Assembly: GCF_004571025.1 (NCBI RefSeq) | Contig: NZ_SPQT01000015.1 | Span: 88,501 to 152,500 of the forward strand | Source of the DNA: Bradyrhizobium niftali | GTDB lineage: Bacteria; Pseudomonadota; Alphaproteobacteria; Rhizobiales; Xanthobacteraceae | Direction of reading: 5' to 3' | DNA length: 64,000 bases | Made by a program: the position numbers and the translations under genes | Shown: positions 57,458 through 64,000 of the stretch, one piece after another | Numbering within the stretch: the first letter of the stretch is position 1 | Layout: each line of letters opens with the position of its first letter | Notes under the pieces: model-generated | Told to the model about the DNA's origin: nothing | Databases searched by the model: none | The model's input: only the letters and a program-made list of their open reading frames with translations

Positions 57458-59905
57458 TCATCTCGGCGTCAACGAGATCGCTTCCGCGGTCGCGGCTTCG
57501 ACGGCCGAACGGTTGTAGAGCAGCGGAACATATTGGCCTGCGGCCCAGAGCGGGGCGAGGTCGCGATAGTGGGCGCTGAAGGGATCGCCGGATTGTCCGG
57601 GCGTGTTGATGGTGCGGCTCGCATCCCAATTGCCGACGTCGAGCACCATGCGGAACGAGGCGCCGGCGAACAGCTGGTAATCGGCGCGGCGATAGGTGGC
57701 CGCGCGCGGCACATTGGCGGCGCCGCCATAGGCGAGCGGGCCGACCGAGAGCTGCGCGGCGGTCGCCTTGTCGGCAAGCGGCATCAAGGCATGGTCGAAT
57801 TTCGCGACGTGCAGCCGGCCCCAGCGCCAGGTCGATGAATCGGGCCCGAGCTTGCTCGTGACATCGGCCACCGCGGAACCAATGCTATCGCGCAGGACCT
57901 GGTCGCGCGCGGCAGCGGGATCGGAACCGAGCGCCGCATCCGGAGATTCCAGATAGGCGACGAGCGCCGAAATGCTCGACGCCTCCGGCGCGATCAGATC
58001 CGCCGCCTTGGGAGCCGCGGTCTTCAGCAGCCTTGGGCCGAGATGATTGGCGATCCAGACCTCGAACACGGCGGCCGCCGCGCTGTCGGCGGCATCGCGC
58101 GCGTCCCATGGCTTGAGCAGCTCGAGACCCTTCTTCACATTGGGATCGTCGGAGGTGAGCGGCTGCAACAGCTTGACGAGGCGCCGCCCGAGCATCGCGG
58201 TGTCGTCGTTCTGCAAGTCCATCGCGTCGGCGAGCGTCACCTTGCTGTTGGCCGCGAGCACCTCGGTGATGCGTTGCCAGCGGGCGCTGTCGGACCATTC
58301 GAATCCGACCTTGCGCTCGGCTATCGGATAGTCGGCCGGCAGGTTCATCTGGTTGGCGGTGGCGAGAAAGCCCTGCTTAGGCTGATAGGCCTTCGGCAAT
58401 TCGTCGAGCGAGAGGAAGCCCTGCCACTCGTAGCGGCCGTCGCCCGGCACCGGCATCAGGCCGTCGAAATTGCCGCGCCGCGGCGTCTTGCCGGCGGCAA
58501 CCCAGCCGATATTGCCGCGGGTGTCGGCATAGACCTGGTTCTCCGACGGCGCGCCCCAGCGCCGCATGGCGGCGAGGAAGCCGTTCCAGTCCTTCGCGGT
58601 CATGTAGTCGGAGGAGCCGAAATAGGCGGAGGTGCCGGGCTCGAACCAGATCGAGCGCACGGCAAAGGCGCGCTTGTTTGCATCGTCGACGAAGATGACG
58701 GGACCGTGGCGGGTGAACTTCAGCTCGAGGTCGCGATCGGCCTCGCCTTTGACCTGCTCGGTCTCGTGGACGATGCGCATGTCTTCCCAGCCATTGCCGT
58801 AGCGGTACTGGTTTGGGTTTTGCGGATTGAGTTCGTAGACGTAGAGGTCTTCCTGGTCGACGTTGAAAATCGTAAGGCCGAAGGCGATGGTGCCGTTGTG
58901 GCCGATCGAGATGCCGGGCAGCGCCGGCTCGCCGGCGCCGATCACCGAGAGGCCCGGCGCATTGAGGCCGACGATGTAACGCAGCGAAGGCACGCTGTGC
59001 TCGCGATGCGGATCGTTGGCAAGGATCGGGCGGCCCGTCGCCGTGCGCGAGGCCGCGATCACCCAGTTGTTGGAGCCGATGGTGTCGCGCTGCTGGTCGG
59101 CCTCGGTGAGGTATTTGTCGGGATCGTGCGTGAGCGCGGCCTGCTTGTCCTTCGGTGCCGCGAAGGCGACCGGGCGCGTCGCGAGATCGTAGGCCGCGAG
59201 CACGGCCTTGGGCACGCTGCAGGGGTCGAGACCATCAGGGATTTTCGTCGTCCATGCCGGCTCGAGCTTGACGCGAAAGCGATCGGCGTCGAGGCCGGCC
59301 GCGCAGGCGACCAGCGAGCGTTTGACCTCGGAGGCAACATTGCGCGTCAGGCCGTGGCTGCGGATGCGGACGACGTCGTCTGCCGTCCACGGATCAGGCA
59401 TGGTGCCGGCGATCCTGAACTCGATCGGCAGCGGACGTTTTCCCGCGCGCACATCGGCGACATAGGCGTTCACGCCGGCGACGAACGCGTCCGCATAGGT
59501 CTTCGCCTTGGGACCGTAGGCCGCCCATTCTGCGTTCATGTCGCCGCGATAGAGGAACAGCCGCAGCGCCTTGTCCTGCTCGGCATAGACCGGGCCGTAG
59601 TCCTTTGCGAGCAGGCCGAGCCCGCGCTTGCGCCAGAGATCGATCTGCCAGAGCCGGTCGCGCGCGGCGTTGAAGCCCTGCAGAAAGAACAGGTCGTGCT
59701 CGTTGCCGGCATAGATGTGGGGAATGCCCCAGACATCAACCAGGATCTGGGCGGGGGCATTGAGACCGGCGACGTCGGTCTTGAGCTGCCGCGCGCTTCC
59801 GAGCGGATTCGCCTTCTCGCGCGCCATTGTGGTCGAGGTGAGCAGCGCGGCGCAGATCGCTGCGCCACAGAGTTTTTGGATGACCCGGTTGAAATCCGTG
59901 TTCAT
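57458..59905 (-). CDS. Penicillin acylase family (Ntn-hydrolase) protein
   Basis: An 815-residue periplasmic precursor. A signal peptide (LCGAAICAALLTSTTMA) precedes an alpha chain, a spacer, and the beta chain starting at the catalytic Ser278 in TIGSNNWVIA; self-cleavage before this serine is expected. Other family motifs are VDVWGIPHIYAGNEHDLFFLQGFNAARDRLWQIDLWRK and NDPHREHSVPSLRYIVGL. Members cleave penicillins, N-acyl homoserine lactones or other acyl amides; the substrate here is not known. Confidence 0.93.
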   Translation of the reverse strand: MNTDFNRVIQKLCGAAICAALLTSTTMAREKANPLGSARQLKTDVAGLNAPAQILVDVWGIPHIYAGNEHDLFFLQGFNAARDRLWQIDLWRKRGLGLLAKDYGPVYAEQDKALRLFLYRGDMNAEWAAYGPKAKTYADAFVAGVNAYVADVRAGKRPLPIEFRIAGTMPDPWTADDVVRIRSHGLTRNVASEVKRSLVACAAGLDADRFRVKLEPAWTTKIPDGLDPCSVPKAVLAAYDLATRPVAFAAPKDKQAALTHDPDKYLTEADQQRDTIGSNNWVIAASRTATGRPILANDPHREHSVPSLRYIVGLNAPGLSVIGAGEPALPGISIGHNGTIAFGLTIFNVDQEDLYVYELNPQNPNQYRYGNGWEDMRIVHETEQVKGEADRDLELKFTRHGPVIFVDDANKRAFAVRSIWFEPGTSAYFGSSDYMTAKDWNGFLAAMRRWGAPSENQVYADTRGNIGWVAAGKTPRRGNFDGLMPVPGDGRYEWQGFLSLDELPKAYQPKQGFLATANQMNLPADYPIAERKVGFEWSDSARWQRITEVLAANSKVTLADAMDLQNDDTAMLGRRLVKLLQPLTSDDPNVKKGLELLKPWDARDAADSAAAAVFEVWIANHLGPRLLKTAAPKAADLIAPEASSISALVAYLESPDAALGSDPAAARDQVLRDSIGSAVADVTSKLGPDSSTWRWGRLHVAKFDHALMPLADKATAAQLSVGPLAYGGAANVPRAATYRRADYQLFAGASFRMVLDVGNWDASRTINTPGQSGDPFSAHYRDLAPLWAAGQYVPLLYNRSAVEAATAEAISLTPR

Positions 59906-59951
59906 TGTCTTATCCCGTTGTTGTTCTTTGGGCGCTTGCTTGGTGAAGCCC

Positions 59952-60068
59952 CGTAGCCCGGATGGAGCGAAGCGTAATCCGGGATCGATCAGCGAATGAG
60001 AAAACCCCGGATTGCGCTTCCGCCTTCGCTCTTCGAGCTACGGCGGACAGCGCTCCATCCGGGCTACG
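59952..60068. repeat. Palindromic intergenic repeat (CGTAGCCCGGATGG family)
   Basis: Perfect 18-bp terminal arms CGTAGCCCGGATGGAGCG (59952-59969) and its complement at 60051-60068, with internal arms AATCCGGG / CCCCGGATT. It lies between glpK and the acylase gene, both on the minus strand. A fifth repeat family. Confidence 0.85.
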
Positions 60069-60076
60069 AAATCCGC

Positions 60077-61582
60077 CTAACCTTCCCCCTCGTCGCTCGC
60101 CAGCACGCCCTTCACGGCGCGCGCCCAGCCCGCGAGCTTCCGCTCGCGCGTCGCCTCGCTCATGTTCGGCTTGAAACGGTGCTCGAGGCGCCAATTGTCG
60201 GCGAATTTGGTCGGCTCGGGATAGACGCCGGCCTGGAGGCCGGCGAGATAGGCGGCGCCCAGCGCCGTGGTCTCCTGGATCACGGGGCGATCGACCGGCG
60301 CGTCGAGGAGATCGGCGAGGCGCTGCATGGTCCAGTCGGACGCGGTCATGCCGCCGTCGACGCGCAGCACGACGCTGGCGGTTTCCGAGCTCGGCCAGTC
60401 GGCGCGCATCGCGGCCCAGAGGTCGAAGGTCTGATAACAAACGCTCTCCAGCGCGGCGTGGGCGAGCTCGGCAGGCCCGGTGTTGCGGGTGAGGCCGAAC
60501 AGGGCGCCGCGCACGCGCGGGTTCCAGTAGGGCGCGCCCATGCCGACGAAGGCCGGCACGAGGTAGACGCTCTGCATGGAGTCCGACTGATCAGCAAGAG
60601 GTCCGGTCTCGGCGGCGTGCTTGATGATGCCGAGGCCGTCGCGGAGCCACTGCACCGCGCTGCCGGCAACGAAGATCGAGCCTTCGAGCGCGTAGGTGCG
60701 TTTTCCCGCGAGCTGATAGGCGACGGTGGTGAGCAGCTTGTTCTTCGACACCACGGGCGTGGTGCCGGTGTTGAGCAGCGCGAAGCAGCCGGTGCCGTAG
60801 GTGGACTTCATCATGCCCGGGCGGAAGCAGGCCTGGCCGATGGTCGCGGCCTGCTGGTCGCCGGCGATGCCGGAGATCGCGATCGCGCCGCCGAATAGAT
60901 CCGGCACGCTCTCGCCGAAGCGGGCGGAGGAATCCTTCACCTCGGGCAGCATCGAACGCGGCACGCCGATGATCTCGAGCAGCTCGTCGTCCCATTGGCC
61001 GGTGTGGATGTTGAACAGCAGCGTGCGCGAGGCGTTGGTGGCGTCGGTGGCGTGCACCTTGCCGCCGGTGAGGCGCCAGAGCAGGTAGCAGTCGATGGTG
61101 CCGAACATCAATTCGCCGCGCGCGGCGCGCGCCCGCGCGCCGGGGACGTGGTCGAGGATCCAGGCGACCTTGGTGCCGGAGAAATAGGGATCGATGATCA
61201 GGCCGGTCTTCTGCGAGATGACAGGCTCGCGGCCGTCGGCTTTCAGCTTGGCGCAGATGTCGGCGGTGCGGCGGTCCTGCCAGACGATGGCGCGGTGCAC
61301 GGCCTGCCCGGTGGCGCGGTCCCACACCACGGTGGTCTCGCGCTGGTTGGTGATGCCGATCGCGGCGATGTCCTTTGCGGTGATGCCGGCCTGCTCGATC
61401 GCGTCGCGGCAGACCATCACGGTCGAGGTCCAGATGTCCTCCGGCTCATGCTCGACCCAGCCCGAGGCCGGAAAATGCTGCGGAAACTCCTGTTGCGCGC
61501 GCGCGGCAATCGAGATGTCGCTGCGGAAGACGATGGCGCGCGAGGAGGTGGTGCCCTGGTCGATGGCGAGAACGAAAGACAT
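60077..61582 (-). CDS. glpK: Glycerol kinase
   Basis: A 501-residue FGGY-family kinase that phosphorylates glycerol to glycerol-3-phosphate in the cytosol. The ATP-binding start LAIDQGTTSSRAIVF, the FGGY signatures YFSGTKVAWILDHV and GMTASDWTMQRLADLL, and SGIAGDQQAA, TYGTGCFALLNTG and WNPRVRGALFGLTRNT are present. No glpF, glpD or regulator is adjacent. It is divergent from the MBOAT gene. Confidence 0.96.
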   Translation of the reverse strand: MSFVLAIDQGTTSSRAIVFRSDISIAARAQQEFPQHFPASGWVEHEPEDIWTSTVMVCRDAIEQAGITAKDIAAIGITNQRETTVVWDRATGQAVHRAIVWQDRRTADICAKLKADGREPVISQKTGLIIDPYFSGTKVAWILDHVPGARARAARGELMFGTIDCYLLWRLTGGKVHATDATNASRTLLFNIHTGQWDDELLEIIGVPRSMLPEVKDSSARFGESVPDLFGGAIAISGIAGDQQAATIGQACFRPGMMKSTYGTGCFALLNTGTTPVVSKNKLLTTVAYQLAGKRTYALEGSIFVAGSAVQWLRDGLGIIKHAAETGPLADQSDSMQSVYLVPAFVGMGAPYWNPRVRGALFGLTRNTGPAELAHAALESVCYQTFDLWAAMRADWPSSETASVVLRVDGGMTASDWTMQRLADLLDAPVDRPVIQETTALGAAYLAGLQAGVYPEPTKFADNWRLEHRFKPNMSEATRERKLAGWARAVKGVLASDEGEG

Positions 61583-61778
61583 GGTAGCTACCTTGGCGTT
61601 TTCTTGGCGTTTCCCTGGAGGCGGTCAGTGTGTCGGGCCAAAAGGAGCGGATTAGGGCGGGAAGGTCAAGGCCGCCACGCCCGCCGAGGCGGTTGACGGT
61701 GCACCGCCCGGGCGAGCCGGGAGGCTAGGACGGCGGGAGCGAAGATGATACATGCCGGGCCGGGTAAATCGGGGCGAC

Positions 61779-63137
61779 ATGACATTCACTTCCCTTCAGT
61801 TTGGCCTCTTCGTCGCGATCGTGTTCGGCGCCTATTATCTGCCGCCTTTGCGCCGCTTCCAGGTCCAGCTGCTGGTGCTCGCGAGCCTGGTGTTCTATAG
61901 CTCGGGCCAGCCGGCGCTACTGCCGCTGCTGCTCCTCGCCGTGCTCGGGACCCATCTCTGCCTGGTGCTGGCCTTCGACAACCGCGCGATCTGGATGCCG
62001 GCTGGAATCGTCTTCAATCTCGCGTTGCTGGCGTTCTTCAAATACAAATTCCTGCTCGTCGATGCGTCCACGGCTTACCCGATCGGCTTCGCGCCGCTGG
62101 ATTTCCTGTTGCGGCTGCCGCTGCCAATCGGCATCTCCTTCTTCGTGTTCCACAACATCAGCCTTCTGGTCGACCTCACGCGCGAGAAGCGGCCGCCGCC
62201 ACTGCGCGACGTCTTCCTCTACATCATCTTCTTTCCGCAGCTCGTGTCCGGACCGATCACGCGCGCGGGCCAGTTCATGCCGCAGATCGTCCCCAAACAG
62301 CTCGCCAACGTCGATTTCGCGGAAGCCGCCAAATGGATCCTGACTGGCTTCTTCTTCAAGCTCTACGTCGCCAACAATCTCAACGAGATGACGTCCTACA
62401 TGGACTATCCGCTCTATGAGACGGTGGCCACGCAGGACCGCTGGCTGCTCGTGTTCCTGTACAGCTACCAGATCTATGCCGACTTCTTCGGCTATTCGGC
62501 AATCGCGCTCGGCCTCGGGCTGCTGTTCGGCTACCGCCTGCCGGTCAACTTCGACCTGCCCTACATCTCGGCTTCGTTCTCCGAGTTCTGGACGCGCTGG
62601 CATATCTCGTTGTCCAGCTGGCTCAGGACCTATCTCTACATCCCGCTCGGCGGCAACAGGAAGGGACCGGCCAGAACCTGCCTCAATCTGATGATCGTGA
62701 TGACGCTTGGCGGCCTCTGGCACGGCGCGAGCCTGAGCTACGCATTGTGGGGCATGCTGCACGGCCTCCTGCTCGTCGTCGAGCGGCCGTTTCTGAAGGT
62801 GCTGGGCGAAGCCGGCCCTGTCGTGCGCGGCGCCCGCATGGGCGTCGTCTTCTTCTGCGTGACGATGCTCTGGATCTTCTTCAAGCTGCCGAACTTCGAT
62901 CACGCGCTCGGCTACCTCGCAGGCATGTTCACGCCGACGGACAATCCCAATCCGACAAAACTGTTTCGCAACATGGCTCTGCTCTACGCCCTCCCCGTTC
63001 TCATCCAGCATCTCGGCCTCGGCGCGCTCGCCAGTGGCAGGTTGCGGCGATGGGAGCCGTATCTCTATGGCGCGCTCGCGGCGTTGGCCTATCTCGAGGC
63101 GGGGCCAGAGGCCGCCTTCATCTATTTCCAGTTCTGA
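61779..63137 (+). CDS. MBOAT-family O-acyltransferase (AlgI/DltB-like)
   Basis: A 452-residue multi-pass inner-membrane protein that moves acyl, usually acetyl, groups across the membrane for attachment to a glycan or lipid. The invariant histidine is His315 (GGLWHGASLSYALWG). FSEFWTRWHISLSSWLRTYLYIPLGGN is the typical MBOAT core, and about ten helices are seen. ATG 61779 has GGGG just upstream; the ATG 27 nt earlier gives no membrane-topology gain. The downstream SGNH-like gene overlaps the stop by one base, a common pairing. Confidence 0.92.
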   Translation: MTFTSLQFGLFVAIVFGAYYLPPLRRFQVQLLVLASLVFYSSGQPALLPLLLLAVLGTHLCLVLAFDNRAIWMPAGIVFNLALLAFFKYKFLLVDASTAYPIGFAPLDFLLRLPLPIGISFFVFHNISLLVDLTREKRPPPLRDVFLYIIFFPQLVSGPITRAGQFMPQIVPKQLANVDFAEAAKWILTGFFFKLYVANNLNEMTSYMDYPLYETVATQDRWLLVFLYSYQIYADFFGYSAIALGLGLLFGYRLPVNFDLPYISASFSEFWTRWHISLSSWLRTYLYIPLGGNRKGPARTCLNLMIVMTLGGLWHGASLSYALWGMLHGLLLVVERPFLKVLGEAGPVVRGARMGVVFFCVTMLWIFFKLPNFDHALGYLAGMFTPTDNPNPTKLFRNMALLYALPVLIQHLGLGALASGRLRRWEPYLYGALAALAYLEAGPEAAFIYFQF

Positions 63138-64000
63138 TGATGGCACAGATGTCCGGACTTCCATGGTTGATCAGATGTGCGGGTGCAGCCGTGGCGCTGC
63201 TGCTGGTCTGCGGTCTTGCCACGGCGCGGTTCGGCTCCGCGCTCCAGCAGCCGTCCGTCACGACCCGCGACGGCAGCCTCATCACCCTCCACCGCTATCT
63301 GAGAGAGCCGGTTCCGGACATCGTGCTGGTCGGCAGCTCGGTCGCCTGGCGGCTCAAGGAGGAATATTTCTCGCTTCCCCGTTTCCGCAATCTTGCGCTG
63401 GCCGGAGGCTCGCCGGTGACCGTCCTCGAGATCCTCGCGAAACAGGCGAGCTTGCCGAAGATCATCCTGATCGAGACGAACATCCTGTCGCGCGAGCCCG
63501 ACAGCGAGCTGATCGGACAATTCTCCGGTCGCACGCGCGCGGAAGCGCCGTTCCTGCGTCCCGTGCGCGCGGCGGTTGCGGTCCACGAGACGTGGAATCA
63601 CGCGCCGCCCAATGCCGCGCAGGCTCGCGCCGAACAGGATCGCCTGCTCAGGGAACCGCCGAGCACGTTCGACAACAAGGCCTATCTCGACCTGGCGCTG
63701 CGACAGATGAATGAAGGGGAGCCGACGGGGCCGGTGCGCGCCAATGTCGCGCGCGTCAGCGAGCTGATCGACGAGGTCCAGCGGCGCGGATCCCGTGCCT
63801 TCCTGATCGAGATTCCGTTCGAGGCCGGGATCGAGGACTCCCGCCTCGTCACCATGAGCAAGGCGATCGTCCAGGCGGCTTTTCCGGATCAGTCGCCGTG
63901 GTTACCGATCAATCCGCCGCGGGGCGAATTGCGCTGGGCCGATGGTGTGCATCTCGACGAGCGATCGGCTCTGATCGTCGTGCGCGCCATCGAAAGCGCG
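63137..64000 (+). CDS. SGNH-hydrolase-like exported partner of the MBOAT protein (partial)
   Basis: An open frame of 288 codons from ATG 63137 (TGATG overlap with the MBOAT stop) to the window edge, without a stop. An N-terminal helix (CAGAAVALLLVCGLATARF) anchors or exports it. IVLVGSSVAWRLKEEY (Ser67/Ser68) resembles SGNH block I, and ADGVHLDERSA (Asp269, His272) resembles block V with the catalytic Asp-His pair. In AlgI-AlgJ/X-type systems such proteins transfer the acetyl group to the polysaccharide in the periplasm. The C-terminus is outside the window. Confidence 0.8.
   Translation, partial: MMAQMSGLPWLIRCAGAAVALLLVCGLATARFGSALQQPSVTTRDGSLITLHRYLREPVPDIVLVGSSVAWRLKEEYFSLPRFRNLALAGGSPVTVLEILAKQASLPKIILIETNILSREPDSELIGQFSGRTRAEAPFLRPVRAAVAVHETWNHAPPNAAQARAEQDRLLREPPSTFDNKAYLDLALRQMNEGEPTGPVRANVARVSELIDEVQRRGSRAFLIEIPFEAGIEDSRLVTMSKAIVQAAFPDQSPWLPINPPRGELRWADGVHLDERSALIVVRAIESA

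Noticed and set aside
58043..59956. A 637-codon plus-strand frame
   Set aside because: Antisense to the penicillin acylase gene, which has a signal peptide and catalytic serine in the right place.

Overview
The window reads as chromosomal DNA of a GC-rich alphaproteobacterium, most probably Bradyrhizobium or a close relative. This rests on gene content and order (urtABCDE running into ureDABC-EFG with accessory genes, a cycM-type membrane cytochrome c of 184 residues, a Tad/Cpa pilus locus, twin Yej binding proteins) and on several families of palindromic intergenic repeats that I associate with that group. It is inference, not a database result. No rRNA, tRNA, CRISPR array, transposase or phage gene was found, and the gene content is mostly housekeeping and transport.

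Layout. 1-1.2 kb: the end of an unknown gene, a TetR regulator and a RidA-family protein. 1.2-2.9 kb: a CHASE/HWE sensor kinase whose ATP-binding motif looks degenerate. 3.2-15.3 kb, all on the minus strand: urea uptake (urtA-E) followed by urease (ureD, A, B, C, E, F, G), with a small SpoT/MESH1-like HD hydrolase between ureB and ureC and an ABM-domain protein between ureC and ureE. A sigma-54-type promoter and an upstream 19-bp palindrome precede urtA. 15.8-18.3 kb: DEAD-box helicase, an IF-1 with an Arg/Gly tail, and a cold-shock protein. 18.4-29.9 kb: Tad/Cpa pilus genes (pilin, cpaA-F, tadB, tadC, TPR lipoprotein), with a sterol desaturase-family gene at the edge. 30-32 kb: a metallophosphoesterase with an unassigned C-terminal region and a small membrane protein. 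32.2-42.3 kb: an M17 aminopeptidase and a YkfC-like NlpC/P60 peptidase, convergent with a Yej-type peptide ABC transporter carrying two binding proteins.

42.5-51.2 kb: cycM, kdsB, pheA, an LLM oxidoreductase, metF and metH. 51.2-57.3 kb: a duplicated-DUF3592 membrane protein flanked by 25-bp direct repeats, a GST, an ArsR regulator divergent from a PLP-dependent dehydratase, a DUF6636 secreted protein, a BBP7-like outer-membrane protein and a GNAT acetyltransferase. 57.5-64 kb: penicillin acylase-family hydrolase, glycerol kinase, then an MBOAT acyltransferase followed by an SGNH-like partner that runs off the window.

How the genes work together. The first third forms a nitrogen-scavenging unit: urea is imported and then hydrolysed by nickel urease, with an apparent nitrogen-regulated (sigma-54) promoter. 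The 32-42 kb block looks like a peptide or muropeptide salvage locus (uptake plus murein-peptide cleavage). metF-metH make methionine. The final pair probably O-acetylates an envelope or exported glycan. The most notable leads are the alarmone-hydrolase-like gene inside the urease operon, the degenerate HWE kinase, the Yej/NlpC-P60 neighbourhood, the helicase/IF-1/CspA trio and the repeat-flanked DUF3592 gene.
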